DNA of 64,000 bases, from contig JAUNSC010000010.1 of the NCBI GenBank assembly GCA_030539395.1, forward strand, positions 1 to 64,000, written 5' to 3'. The notes under the pieces were generated by a model that saw only the letters and a list, made by a program, of their open reading frames with translations, was not told where the DNA came from and did no database searches. Position 1 is the stretch's first letter, and every line of letters starts with the position of its first letter. The translations under genes were made by a program, and so were the position numbers. Below are positions 8,965 through 18,324 of this stretch, in pieces. Source of the DNA: Eubacteriales bacterium (GTDB taxonomy: Bacteria > Bacillota > Clostridia > Lachnospirales > Lachnospiraceae).

Positions 8965-9754
8965 ACACAAAACGGAAGAAAATAATTCTGCATATGAATC
9001 ATTAAAAGCAGATTATTGCAATCAGATTTTTTATAACCGGGAGAATCATATTGTTCATAATCCATATAATCAGGAAATGAGAGTATTGGAAGCGATTGAA
9101 CGCGGAGATCCGGATACTGCCAGGGAGGCAATTTGGGAGGATTTTTCGGCTTTTGTAGGAATTCTTTCGGAGGATCCGCTGCGGCATGAAAAGAATATCG
9201 GAATAGTCAATGTCACTACCTCATCCAGAGCGGCGATTCGCGGAGGGCTTCACTACGAAAAGGCATATACGTTAAGCGATTGCTGTATCAGGCAGATAGA
9301 AAAATGTGATGATATCAATGAAATCAGAGCACTGTATAAAGCTGCCCAGCTTCAATATGCGGAAATGGTACGTGATTCCAAATCGGCCGCTGCAGATGCT
9401 CAGGGCGGGAACAATCCTCATATTGAACATTGCAAGGATTATATTTTTTCTCATCTTCATGGCAAGATTACGGTGCAGGAAATCGCGAATTATGTCGGAT
9501 TGACACAAAATTATCTTTCTGCATTGTTCCAGAAATGTGAGCATATCAGTCTCAAACAATATATTTTAAATGAGAAGATCAAGCTTGTTCAGAGAATGTT
9601 GATTTATTCTCCGTATTCGTATATTGAAATTTCCAATTATCTTGGTTTTACATCCCAGAGCCATATGGGACGGGAGTTTAAGAAGGCCACCGGTATGACC
9701 CCGCGAAAATACCGGGAAAAATATCAAAAAGATGATTTCTTTGAACGTGAATAG
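8957..9754 (+). CDS. AraC family transcriptional regulator
   Basis: 265 residues. ATG 8957 lies inside the end of the GH43 gene, so translation is probably coupled; a longer reading frame upstream is only the shadow of GH43. The C-terminal double helix-turn-helix is clear: ITVQEIANYVGLTQNYLSAL and YIEISNYLGFTSQSHMGREF, ending TGMTPRKYREKY. The N-terminal half (AIERGDPDTAREAIWEDFSAF) resembles the helical sensor region of YesN-linked AraC proteins rather than a cupin. With a DUF624 protein next door, this is the typical setting of a two-component-like carbohydrate regulator, but no histidine kinase gene is present here. Confidence 0.85.
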   Translation: MNEHKTEENNSAYESLKADYCNQIFYNRENHIVHNPYNQEMRVLEAIERGDPDTAREAIWEDFSAFVGILSEDPLRHEKNIGIVNVTTSSRAAIRGGLHYEKAYTLSDCCIRQIEKCDDINEIRALYKAAQLQYAEMVRDSKSAAADAQGGNNPHIEHCKDYIFSHLHGKITVQEIANYVGLTQNYLSALFQKCEHISLKQYILNEKIKLVQRMLIYSPYSYIEISNYLGFTSQSHMGREFKKATGMTPRKYREKYQKDDFFERE

Positions 9755-9777
9755 ATAAAAGGAAAGGAGAACTTAAG

Positions 9778-10410
9778 TTGAAAAAATTTTTTGGAATGGA
9801 TACCAGACTATATCGCTTTTGTGCGTTTGTCTGGAATCTGATTTATCTGAATCTGCTGACGTTGATTTTATGTATTCCTGTTATTACGGCAGGTGCATCT
9901 CTTACAGCCATGCATTATGTTCTTTTAAAACTGGTTCGCAAAGAAGAAGGCTATATTGGAAGAATGTTCTGGAATGCATTTAAAGAGAATTTTAAACAGG
10001 CAACGATTCTTTGGATTGCCGTATTAGCCTTGTTCTTTTCTTATCGGATAGACTGGGTTGTGGTTACATCTAATATGGATATATTTGGTAAACCGGTGCA
10101 GTATGGGATTTTGATTCTGGCCAGCATTACCTTTTTGCTGTTTCAGTTCCTTTTTCCGGTACTTTCACATTTTGAAAATACTGTTTTTATGACGGTGCAG
10201 AATACGGCATTTTTATGTGTTTCTAAATTTCCGCGTACGATTGTAATGGCATTTTCCTGGATTATCCCCTATGAAATCCTGACGCACAGCCTGGCGCTTT
10301 TCCCGTTGGTGCTTATGCTGGGATTTACGTTTCCTGGGTTCATTTGTGCTAAAATGTATGATCCGGTGTTCAAATTGCTGGAGCCGGTGGACGAAGAAGC
10401 GGAACCGTGA
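9778..10410 (+). CDS. YesL-like DUF624 membrane protein
   Basis: 210 residues, TTG start behind AAAGGAAAGGAG. Four or five hydrophobic helices are seen (for example LIYLNLLTLILCIPVITAGA and FLLFQFLFPVLSHF), with the ASLTAMHYVL motif common in DUF624 (YesL). Members sit beside CUT1 sugar transporters and AraC regulators in Firmicutes. Their molecular role is not established; a part in sugar sensing or transporter assembly is a guess from context. It comes just before the solute-binding protein gene. Confidence 0.8.
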   Translation: MKKFFGMDTRLYRFCAFVWNLIYLNLLTLILCIPVITAGASLTAMHYVLLKLVRKEEGYIGRMFWNAFKENFKQATILWIAVLALFFSYRIDWVVVTSNMDIFGKPVQYGILILASITFLLFQFLFPVLSHFENTVFMTVQNTAFLCVSKFPRTIVMAFSWIIPYEILTHSLALFPLVLMLGFTFPGFICAKMYDPVFKLLEPVDEEAEP

Positions 10411-10514
10411 AAAACAAAGAAAAGTGATAAAAAGCAAAGATTTGTGATATATTCAGAATGTTTGAAGGAGTAAAATAAAGTTATCTTAAGTTTCAATTAC
10501 AAGGAGGGAAATTG

Positions 10515-11795
10515 ATGAAAAGAAAACTTTTTACTGCTTTAACAGCCTGCGTTATGGCCGGCGCATTATCCTGCTCGGCTTTTGCAGCAGAGACAATCTC
10601 ATTCTGGCATCTGGGAACAGATGAACCGGACAAAACAATGTGGAATTATGCTGTAGAACAGTATAATACAAATGATTCGGAAGCATCCGGTTACACTGTT
10701 GAACAGGTTGCTACTGTAAACGATCAGTACAAGTCCAAACTGGCCGTTGCAATGGCATCCGGCGAATGCCCGGATATGTATATCCACTGGACAGGCGGTC
10801 CGATGGTTGACTACATAAACTCCGGTTATGCAGCAGATCTGACAGAACTGGTTGACAAATATGGTTTGAGAGATCTGTACACAGAGGCTTCTCTGGCACA
10901 GGCATCTGTTGACGGAAAGATTTATGCAATTCCTGTTAAGAATAACTCTATAGCTGTATTTTTCTATGACAAAGCAATGTGGGCAGACAAGGGATATGAG
11001 GTTCCGGAAACAGTGGATGATCTGGAAGCTCTTTGCGACCAGATGGTAGCAGACGGAATCACTCCTTTTGCTCTGGCGAATCAGCCGCAGTGGACAGGTT
11101 CCATGTATTATATGTATCTGGTAGCACGTCATGGCGGACCGGAGGTCATCTCTGCAGCTTATGACGGAACAGGCTCTCTTGTAAATGATTCTACTATCTA
11201 TGCAGGTACAAAAATTGAAGAGTGGGTAGAGAAAGGCTACTTCCCCGAAGGTGTGAACTCCCTTTCCCCGGATAACGGCGACGACCGTGCTCTTCTGTAT
11301 CAGGGCGCAGGTATGATGCTTCAGGGTACATGGCAGGTAGGTTCCATCAAGGAAGAAAACCCGGATTTCTATGAGAATCTTGGCGTATTTACATTCCCGA
11401 CTATCGCTGATTCTGAGGCGGATCAGTCTGTAATTGTTGGTACACTCGGTGATAACTTTATTTCTATCAATGCTGAAGGAGAAAAGCTGGAAGAAGCATT
11501 TAAAGTAGCTGCTTATTACTCCTCAGAAGGATTCAGAGAACTGACTCAGTCTCTTGGTAATATTCCGCCTCTGCAGGCTGCTACATCTGAGGAAGCTGTT
11601 AATCAGGATCTTATTACAATTCTTGGAGAAGCATCCGGCGTACAGCTGTGGTGGGATCAGTATCTCCCCAGCGCAGTAGCAGATGTTCACAAGACCGCTA
11701 CACAGAAACTGTTTGACTGTTCTGAGACTCCGGAAGCAGTTGCTCAGGAACAGCAGGATGCAATGGATGAATATCTTGCAGAAAATGCAGGCTGA
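10515..11795 (+). CDS. CUT1 sugar ABC transporter, extracellular solute-binding protein
   Basis: 426 residues of the family 1 solute-binding fold (MalE-like). An N-terminal signal peptide runs to about residue 25 with a likely signal peptidase I site at AFA-AE; the cysteine in ALSCS is not in a good lipobox. The start is ATG 10515, six bases after AAGGAGGG, rather than the TTG just before. It would capture xylo-oligosaccharides outside the membrane and deliver them to the two permeases downstream. No ATPase gene is present, so a shared MsmK/UgpC-type ATPase elsewhere is expected. Confidence 0.9.
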   Translation: MKRKLFTALTACVMAGALSCSAFAAETISFWHLGTDEPDKTMWNYAVEQYNTNDSEASGYTVEQVATVNDQYKSKLAVAMASGECPDMYIHWTGGPMVDYINSGYAADLTELVDKYGLRDLYTEASLAQASVDGKIYAIPVKNNSIAVFFYDKAMWADKGYEVPETVDDLEALCDQMVADGITPFALANQPQWTGSMYYMYLVARHGGPEVISAAYDGTGSLVNDSTIYAGTKIEEWVEKGYFPEGVNSLSPDNGDDRALLYQGAGMMLQGTWQVGSIKEENPDFYENLGVFTFPTIADSEADQSVIVGTLGDNFISINAEGEKLEEAFKVAAYYSSEGFRELTQSLGNIPPLQAATSEEAVNQDLITILGEASGVQLWWDQYLPSAVADVHKTATQKLFDCSETPEAVAQEQQDAMDEYLAENAG

Positions 11796-11823
11796 TCTAA
11801 CAACATAAACATTTGTACTTTTG

Positions 11824-11857
11824 ATGGGGAACCTTGTCAGGGGTTCCCCATATTTTA
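11824..11857 (+). terminator. Hairpin between solute-binding protein and permease genes
   Basis: ATGGGGAACC (11824-11833) and GGTTCCCCAT (11842-11851) form a perfect 10-bp stem followed by ATTTTAA. It probably limits read-through or protects the upstream mRNA end, giving more binding protein than permease. Confidence 0.65.
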
Positions 11858-11900
11858 AGAACATTTGGTATGAAAACAGTGATAAAAGGAGTGGTTATAA

Positions 11901-12797
11901 ATGAATAAGAATTCTCTGGCGTATAAAAAACAGAAATCCGTCAACCTTTGTGCTGCGGTATTTCTTATGCCTGTCATACTCCTGATGGCGATCTTCCTTT
12001 TCTATCCTATTGTACAGACCTTTATAAACAGTTTTATGAAGTGGAACGGTATTTCTGCAGATAAGACATTTAATGGCCTTTACAACTGGAGCAAGCTGGT
12101 TCGTGATACAGATTTTTGGAGAGCGTTTTTAAATAACGTAAAAATTATGGTACTTTCTCTGATCATCCAGATGCCGATCGGTATCTTATTGGCGACATTT
12201 CTGGATGCAGGCGGAAAGAAGTTTAATATTTTTAAAATACTGTGGTTCCTGCCATTGTTGATGAGTTCTGTGGCAGTCGGTTATCTGTTCCGTTATGCAT
12301 TGGCGACAAACGGAGGAATTATTTCTTCTATTTCTCAGCTGTTTGGCGGCGGCAAGGTGGATCTTCTGGGAAATCAGTCGACAGCGTTGTATGCGGTTAT
12401 CATGGTTGTGTGCTGGCAGTTTGTACCTTTTTATATGGTGTATTATATGGCAGGATACTCGTCCATCAGCAGTGATGTCTATGAAGCTGCGATTATTGAC
12501 GGAGCTACCCGCAGCCAGTATGTAATGAGAGTTGCTCTGCCGCTTCTGGTGCCTACAATCAAGAGTGCGGTAATCATGTCTGTGACAGGTTCTCTGAAAT
12601 ATTTTGATCTGGTATATGTAATGACCGGAGGCGGTCCTGGTACTTCTACTGAATTGATGGCTACTTATATGTATAAAAATTCCTTTGTAACTTTTAATAT
12701 GGGCTACGGTTCGGCAATCGCCGGAGGTATGTTTATTTTGATTACATTGGTTGCGGCTACGATCATGAGACTTATGAACCGGGGAGGTGACGATTAA
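11901..12797 (+). CDS. CUT1 sugar ABC transporter permease (MalF-like)
   Basis: 298-residue inner-membrane permease with six predicted helices. The EAA loop that contacts the ATPase is YEAAIIDGATRSQYVMRVALP (about 193-213). A GTG/GGAGGT ribosome-binding site for the next permease lies at its 3' end, and the stop is one base from the following start, so the two subunits are co-translated. Substrate is inferred from the xylosidase neighbours. Confidence 0.92.
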   Translation: MNKNSLAYKKQKSVNLCAAVFLMPVILLMAIFLFYPIVQTFINSFMKWNGISADKTFNGLYNWSKLVRDTDFWRAFLNNVKIMVLSLIIQMPIGILLATFLDAGGKKFNIFKILWFLPLLMSSVAVGYLFRYALATNGGIISSISQLFGGGKVDLLGNQSTALYAVIMVVCWQFVPFYMVYYMAGYSSISSDVYEAAIIDGATRSQYVMRVALPLLVPTIKSAVIMSVTGSLKYFDLVYVMTGGGPGTSTELMATYMYKNSFVTFNMGYGSAIAGGMFILITLVAATIMRLMNRGGDD

Positions 12798-12798
12798 G

Positions 12799-13662
12799 AT
12801 GGCATATGATGGCGTTCAGTCTAAGGTGACGAAAAGAAAAAAAGCGGTCAGTTGGACAATCGTTATGATTCTTGCTGTTTTTTGGCTGCTGGTGGCATTC
12901 GTTCCGTTCCTGTTTATGGTTTTGACCGGATTTAAACAGAAGCTGGAAGTGATTATGGGAACCGCATTTGATTTTCCGGAAACATTTTTCACGGAAAATT
13001 ACATATCTATTATTACAGATCCTGGTTTCTGGAATTATTTTAAGAACTCTGTGATCGTGCTTGTATTTGCGCTTTGTATTTTGCTGATGTTCTGTGCTTT
13101 TGCTGCATATCCGCTTTCCAGATTCAAATTCAGGCTTCGGAATTTTATTTTCCTGGTAATTGTTGCATCTATGTCGATACCGATTCATGTTACCATGATT
13201 CCGGTATTCCAGATGGCAGTAAAGACGGGGTTGTATGATACGGTCTGGGTGCTGATTCCTACGGCAGTCGCATTTGCACTTCCCATGTCGGTGTTTATTA
13301 TGACAGGCTTTATGGAGGGCATTCCTAAGGAATTGGAGGAGGCTGCAGATATAGACGGATGCGGCAGATACGGAAGATTTTTCAAGGTCATCTTCCCGTT
13401 GTCAACACCGGGGCTTTCTACTCTTGCAATCTATAATGGCGTTAATATCTGGAATGAATTTATTTTTGCGTTTACTTTGACACAGTCTGAAAAGAATCGT
13501 ACCCTTCCGCTGGCATTGTGGAATTATCAGGGACAATATTCTTCGAACACAGCGATGATCATGGCTTGCCTGACATTGTCTACTGTTCCGATGATTATTA
13601 TGTTTATTATCCTTCAGGATAAATTGATCAAAGGTATGATGGCAGGAGCTGTAAAAGGTTAA
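12799..13662 (+). CDS. CUT1 sugar ABC transporter permease (MalG-like)
   Basis: 287-residue second permease, with the EAA loop EEAADIDGCGRYGRFFKVIFP and the ending MMAGAVKG typical of MalG partners. The start is ATG 12799 because GGAGGTG at 12783-12789 is spaced nine bases before it; the upstream in-frame GTG is part of that ribosome-binding site. It pairs with the gene at 11901 and the binding protein at 10515. A terminator follows. Confidence 0.92.
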   Translation: MAYDGVQSKVTKRKKAVSWTIVMILAVFWLLVAFVPFLFMVLTGFKQKLEVIMGTAFDFPETFFTENYISIITDPGFWNYFKNSVIVLVFALCILLMFCAFAAYPLSRFKFRLRNFIFLVIVASMSIPIHVTMIPVFQMAVKTGLYDTVWVLIPTAVAFALPMSVFIMTGFMEGIPKELEEAADIDGCGRYGRFFKVIFPLSTPGLSTLAIYNGVNIWNEFIFAFTLTQSEKNRTLPLALWNYQGQYSSNTAMIMACLTLSTVPMIIMFIILQDKLIKGMMAGAVKG

Positions 13663-13670
13663 TTATGAAG

Positions 13671-13703
13671 TCGGCAGGAGGCGAAAGCTTTCTGTCGGTT
13701 TTT
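13671..13703 (+). terminator. Intrinsic terminator after the transporter genes
   Basis: The segment from 13672 pairs with the segment ending at 13698 around a GCGAAAGC tip (CGGCAGGA with TTCTGTCG, including two G-T pairs), followed by a five-T run. It separates the ABC genes from GH5, which may have a separate promoter or use read-through. Confidence 0.6.
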
Positions 13704-13777
13704 ATTCTCAATAGGAAATTCCCTGAATTTCCATTGCACAAAAAAATTCTAAAATGGGAAGGAGCAGATGTAACAAA

Positions 13778-14944
13778 GTGAAAGTAAAAGGAGTAAATCT
13801 GGGAAACTGGCTGGTGTTGGAAAAATGGATGAATCCGGCTTTGTTTGATGGGACGGATGCAGAGGATGAATATTATCTCCCGCAGAAATTGCCAGGAGAA
13901 GTTTATGAAGCGCGAATTAAAATGCATCGTGCAGAATTTATTTCGGAACGCGATTTTGTGACGATAAAGGCAATGGGACTGGATACGGTAAGGATTCCCA
14001 TTCCCTATTTTATTTTTGGAGATCGGGAGCCGTTTATAGGGTGTACAGAAGAAGTGGATAAAGCTTTTAGCTGGGCAGAAAAGTATGGTCTGCAGATACT
14101 GCTTGATCTGCATACTGCGCCGGGCAGCCAAAATGGTTTTGACAATGGCGGTATAAGCGGCATTTGTACGTGGGCAGAGCAGCCACAGGAGGTAGAGTTT
14201 GTCCTTGGCGTTCTGGAACGTCTGGCAGAGAGATACGGCATGCGAAAAGGATTATGGGGAATTGAGATTCTCAATGAGCCGGCAACGGCGGAAATCTGGG
14301 ATACACTCCGTGTGCCTGAGCGGTATCCGGCGGCAGATCAGGAGCTGGCAAAGAAGAATAAGCCGATTACACTGGAATTTTTAAGAGAGTTTTATTGTAA
14401 AGCTTATGATCGGATTCGCTTACACATGCCGGAAGAGAAGTATGTGGTATTTCATGATGGCTTTCAGCTCATGGCATGGAAGGATTTTATGCGGGAAGAA
14501 AAATACAAAAATGTAGTACTGGATACGCATCAGTACCTGATGATGGCTGAAATGCATGGCTGTGAGCAGAGTGTAGAAGGATATGTAAAGTATATAAAGG
14601 AAGTATATGAGCCGGCAATTCGTGAAATGGCGGAATATTTCCCTGTGATCTGTGGCGAGTGGTGCCTGTTTAATTCTCTTGCCTGCGGACATGATACAAA
14701 AGGCGGACAGAGTGTGCTGAACGGAGTAGACGGACTTCAGGAAGAGGTAATGCTGCCGGAAGAAAAGAAGGAAATCTATCAGGCGCTGGCAGAAGCGCAG
14801 CTGGCAGCCTGGAATGCCGGGAACGGTTATTTTTACTGGAGTTATAAACTTCTGACGGATACTGTCAACACCTCCGGCTGGGTTGGATGGGACGCATGGG
14901 ATCTTGGACGATGTGTGGATTTTGGCTGGTTCCCTAAACAGTAG
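13778..14944 (+). CDS. GH5 family glycoside hydrolase (glucanase-like)
   Basis: 388 residues from GTG 13778. Cytoplasmic TIM-barrel of GH5, close to exo-beta-1,3-glucanase/cellulase types that begin KGVNLGNWLVLEKWM. The acid/base is Glu167 in GIEILNEPA and the nucleophile Glu294 in VICGEWCLF; HQYL and DLHTAPGSQNG are other conserved active-site stretches. AAGGAG lies 13 bases before GTG, a little far; the in-frame ATG at 13754 has no ribosome-binding site, so GTG is preferred but not certain. It may trim glucosyl or xylosyl side structures; its exact substrate is open. Fifteen to twenty bases separate it from GH3. Confidence 0.82.
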   Translation: MKVKGVNLGNWLVLEKWMNPALFDGTDAEDEYYLPQKLPGEVYEARIKMHRAEFISERDFVTIKAMGLDTVRIPIPYFIFGDREPFIGCTEEVDKAFSWAEKYGLQILLDLHTAPGSQNGFDNGGISGICTWAEQPQEVEFVLGVLERLAERYGMRKGLWGIEILNEPATAEIWDTLRVPERYPAADQELAKKNKPITLEFLREFYCKAYDRIRLHMPEEKYVVFHDGFQLMAWKDFMREEKYKNVVLDTHQYLMMAEMHGCEQSVEGYVKYIKEVYEPAIREMAEYFPVICGEWCLFNSLACGHDTKGGQSVLNGVDGLQEEVMLPEEKKEIYQALAEAQLAAWNAGNGYFYWSYKLLTDTVNTSGWVGWDAWDLGRCVDFGWFPKQ

Positions 14945-14966
14945 ATAAAGAATGGAGGCTACAGAT

Positions 14967-17075
14967 ATGAGAGACAGAAAAGCAGCGGCAGAAAAAGCGA
15001 AGAAACTGGTCAGCAAAATGACGGTACTTGAAAAAGCTGCTCAGTTGAAATACGATGCAGCTCCGGTAGAGAGGCTGGGAGTGCCGGCTTATAATTACTG
15101 GAATGAGGCTTTGCATGGTGTGGCGAGAGCCGGCACAGCTACCATGTTTCCACAGGCCATTGGCATGGCGGCCGTATTTGACGAGGAGTTGATGGAGAAG
15201 ATTGGTGATGTAATTGCCACGGAGGGGCGTGCGAAGTATAATGCATACGCCGCACATAATGACAGAGATATCTATAAGGGACTGACGTTCTGGTCCCCGA
15301 ATGTAAATATTTTCCGTGATCCCAGATGGGGCCGCGGACATGAGACGTATGGTGAGGACCCATATCTGACCAGCCGCCTTGGAGTCGGATTTGTAAAAGG
15401 GCTGCAGGGGGACGGTGAAGTGATGAAAGCGGCAGCGTGTGCAAAGCATTTTGCAGTCCACAGCGGTCCGGAAGACCTGCGGCATGAGTTTAATGCAGAG
15501 GTGACACAGAAGGATATGTGGGAGACATATCTGCCGGCTTTTGAAGCGCTTGTAAAAGAAGCAAAAGTAGAATCAGTCATGGGTGCATATAACCGCACAA
15601 ACGGAGAGCCATGCTGCGGAAGCAAAACCCTGATCTGCGATATTTTGAGAGATAAATGGGGTTTTGAGGGGCATTTTACCTCAGACTGCTGGGCAATCCG
15701 CGACTTTCACGAAAATCATCATGTAACGGAAAATGCAAAGGAATCTGCAGCCCTGGCTCTGAAAAACGGATGTGATGTGAATTGCGGAAATACATACCTT
15801 CATTTGATGGCGGCATATGAAAAAGGACTTGTAACGGAAGAAGAAATTACAACAGCGGCAGAGAGGCTGATGACAACCAGATTCCTTCTGGGATTGTTTG
15901 ATGGAAGTGAATATGATGAAATTCCATATGAGGCAGTAGAATGTAAAGAACATGTAGAACTGGCCATAGATACAGCGAGAAAATCAATTGTGCTTTTAAA
16001 GAACAATGGTATTCTCCCGCTGAAAAAGGAACAACTTAAAACGGTGGGAGTTGTTGGACCAAATGCAGACAGCCGGATTGCACTGATCGGGAATTATCAT
16101 GGAACTTCATCCAGATATATTACGGTCCTGGAAGGAATTCAGGATGAAGCAGGAGATGATGTGCGGGTACTTTATTCAGAAGGCTGTCACCTGTATAAAG
16201 ACAGAGTGGAGAGTCTGGCATGGAGACAGGATCGTATTTCAGAAGCTGTTACGGTGGCTGAACACAGTGATGTAACAATTGTCTGCGTTGGTTTGGATGA
16301 GACGATGGAAGGCGAGGAACTTGATACAGGAAATATGGTGGGCTCAGGTGATAAGGCAGACCTTTCCCTGCCGGAGGTACAGCAGGAACTTTTGAAAGCA
16401 GTAACGTCAGTGGGGAAACCGGTTATAGTGGTTCTTATGACAGGAAGTGCCATGGACATGCAGTTTGCCCAGGAACATGCAGATGCATTGCTTCAGGCAT
16501 GGTATCCGGGAGCCAGGGGCGGAAAAGCAGTTGCAGACATTTTGTTCGGTAAATGTTCACCATCGGGGAAATTGCCAATCACGTTCTACAGGGATTTGGA
16601 AGGGATGCCGGAATTCACTGATTATTCCATGAAGGGCCGCACCTATCGCTACATGGAGCGTGAAGCTTTGTATCCGTTTGGGTATGGTCTCAGCTATGGA
16701 AATATCAGGGTCAAGAGTGCGGAGTTTGCCGAAACACCGAAGGCGGACTGTGATGTTCAGGTCAAGGCAGTTGTGTCAAACGATTCAGAATTGGAATGCG
16801 AGGATGTAGTTCAGGTTTACATTAAGAATTTGGAATCCGCAAACGCAGTGCCCAATACAAGCCTTTGCAGTTTTAAGAGAATTAAGTTTACGGCATGGGA
16901 GGAGAAGGAGGTAACTCTTACGATATCGGCAAAAGCTTTTGAAGCTGTAAATGAGAAGGGAGAGCGGTATCGGGACAGCAACAGCTTTATGCTGTATGTC
17001 GGATGTTCACAGCCGGATGAACGCAGTGCGGCACTGACCGGAAAAAGACCGGTAGAATTGGCAATTTGTTTGTAA
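14967..17075 (+). CDS. GH3 beta-xylosidase / beta-glucosidase
   Basis: 702 residues. The order is GH3 N-terminal barrel (about 10-260), alpha/beta sandwich (about 320-520) and a fibronectin-III-like C-terminal domain. The nucleophile is Asp240 in HFTSDCWAI. The acid/base is probably the first Glu of EGEELDTG. The YWNEALHGVA, FWSPNVNIFRDPRWGRG and GEDPYLT blocks are those of GH3 enzymes active on xylo- and arabino-oligosaccharides. GGAGG at 14954-14958 fixes ATG 14967 over ATG 14952. No signal peptide, so it works on imported sugars together with GH120 and GH43. Confidence 0.92.
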   Translation: MRDRKAAAEKAKKLVSKMTVLEKAAQLKYDAAPVERLGVPAYNYWNEALHGVARAGTATMFPQAIGMAAVFDEELMEKIGDVIATEGRAKYNAYAAHNDRDIYKGLTFWSPNVNIFRDPRWGRGHETYGEDPYLTSRLGVGFVKGLQGDGEVMKAAACAKHFAVHSGPEDLRHEFNAEVTQKDMWETYLPAFEALVKEAKVESVMGAYNRTNGEPCCGSKTLICDILRDKWGFEGHFTSDCWAIRDFHENHHVTENAKESAALALKNGCDVNCGNTYLHLMAAYEKGLVTEEEITTAAERLMTTRFLLGLFDGSEYDEIPYEAVECKEHVELAIDTARKSIVLLKNNGILPLKKEQLKTVGVVGPNADSRIALIGNYHGTSSRYITVLEGIQDEAGDDVRVLYSEGCHLYKDRVESLAWRQDRISEAVTVAEHSDVTIVCVGLDETMEGEELDTGNMVGSGDKADLSLPEVQQELLKAVTSVGKPVIVVLMTGSAMDMQFAQEHADALLQAWYPGARGGKAVADILFGKCSPSGKLPITFYRDLEGMPEFTDYSMKGRTYRYMEREALYPFGYGLSYGNIRVKSAEFAETPKADCDVQVKAVVSNDSELECEDVVQVYIKNLESANAVPNTSLCSFKRIKFTAWEEKEVTLTISAKAFEAVNEKGERYRDSNSFMLYVGCSQPDERSAALTGKRPVELAICL

Positions 17076-17102
17076 TAAAGAAAATCAGAGGAGGGTATCA
17101 AA

Positions 17103-18149
17103 ATGGATGGCATGATGAAAACTGCAGTAATGACGGACATTATGGAAGTAGAGATCCAGCAGCGTCCCATACCGCATCCGAAGGAAAATGAGGTTCTTGT
17201 AAAAGTTGAATATGTGGGAATCTGCGGATCGGATCTGCACTATTATGAAACAGGAAGAATAGGTGACTTTGTAGTAGAACCGCCGTTTGTCCTTGGACAT
17301 GAAGCCGGAGGAACGGTTGTGGAAGCAGGAGAAAATGTAAAACATCTAAAGGTGGGGGATCGGGTTGCCATGGAACCGGGAAAAACCTGCGGACAATGTG
17401 AGTTCTGTAAATCCGGGAAATATAATCTTTGCAAAGATGTGGTCTTTTTTGCTACACCGCCTGTAGATGGAGTGTTTCAGGAATATGTTGCTCACGAGGC
17501 AGGACTTTGTTTCAAACTGCCGGATAATGTGTCCACCATGGAGGGGGCACTGATTGAGCCATTGGCGGTAGGAATGCATGCGGCAAATCAGGGCGGCGCT
17601 CACCTGGGACAGACTGCAGTCGTTACAGGGGCAGGCTGCATTGGTCTGGTAACGCTTTTGTCACTTAAGGCAATGGGTGTATCAAAGGTAATTGTTGTGG
17701 ATGTTATGGAAAAGCGTCTCCGGAAAGCGCTGGAGCTGGGCGCAGATGTGGTGATTAATGGAAAAGAAGAAGATACTGTTGCAAAGTTGATGGAAATTAC
17801 GGGCGGAAGAGGATTTGATCTTGGAATTGATACGGCTGGATCACAGATTACAGCAACACAGCTGATCAAAGGGGCTAACAAGGGAGCAACGATTGTTTTT
17901 GTGGGCTACAGTCCATCCGGACTGATGGAACTTCCGATTGGCATGGCATTGGATAAAGAGCTGACATTTAAAACAGTATTTCGTTACCGGAATATTTATC
18001 CTATGGCGATTGATGCAGTGGCAAGCGGAAAAATTAATATTAAAAATATTGTGACAGATTATTTTGAACTTGATGATATTAAAAATGCCCTGGATTCCTG
18101 TGTGCATAACAAAGCAGATATTGTTAAAGGCGTGATAAAGATTGGATAA
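17103..18149 (+). CDS. Zinc-dependent polyol dehydrogenase (xylitol/sorbitol dehydrogenase family)
   Basis: 348-residue medium-chain dehydrogenase. The catalytic zinc site uses Cys41 (GICGSD), His66 and Glu67 (GHEAGG). The structural zinc site is intact with Cys96, 99, 102 and 110. The nucleotide fold is shown by VTGAGCIGLVTLL and the Asp in VIVVDV that selects NAD+. Family members interconvert xylitol and xylulose, or sorbitol and fructose. As the last gene after the xylosidases it suggests entry of a pentitol or reduced xylo-oligosaccharide end product; this is inference. AGAGGAGGG precedes the start. Confidence 0.85.
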   Translation: MDGMMKTAVMTDIMEVEIQQRPIPHPKENEVLVKVEYVGICGSDLHYYETGRIGDFVVEPPFVLGHEAGGTVVEAGENVKHLKVGDRVAMEPGKTCGQCEFCKSGKYNLCKDVVFFATPPVDGVFQEYVAHEAGLCFKLPDNVSTMEGALIEPLAVGMHAANQGGAHLGQTAVVTGAGCIGLVTLLSLKAMGVSKVIVVDVMEKRLRKALELGADVVINGKEEDTVAKLMEITGGRGFDLGIDTAGSQITATQLIKGANKGATIVFVGYSPSGLMELPIGMALDKELTFKTVFRYRNIYPMAIDAVASGKINIKNIVTDYFELDDIKNALDSCVHNKADIVKGVIKIG

Positions 18150-18240
18150 AAAGATGTCAGAGAGTATTGATAAGATCAGGGAAGAATAAGAGTGTCTGCA
18201 ACAGCGGGCATGAAAAGTATGATAAGGTTTTTGTTTTAGA

Positions 18241-18279
18241 AGGCGCTGGATATTTTAAAGATGTCCAACGCCTTTTTTT
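18241..18279 (+). terminator. Intrinsic terminator at end of xylan operon
   Basis: AGGCGCTGGA (18241-18250) pairs with TCCAACGCCT (18264-18273) with one mismatch, followed by seven Ts. It ends the + strand operon before the convergent GH43 gene. Confidence 0.8.
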
Positions 18280-18324
18280 GAATTTTTATTAACCCGAAAC
18301 GGATTTGCCGTTTTAATCTGATGC

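Noticed and set aside
10515..10600. Lipoprotein signal in the xylan-locus binding protein
   Set aside because: The cysteine in ALSCS lacks a good lipobox (Leu/Val at -3), while AFA-AE fits signal peptidase I.
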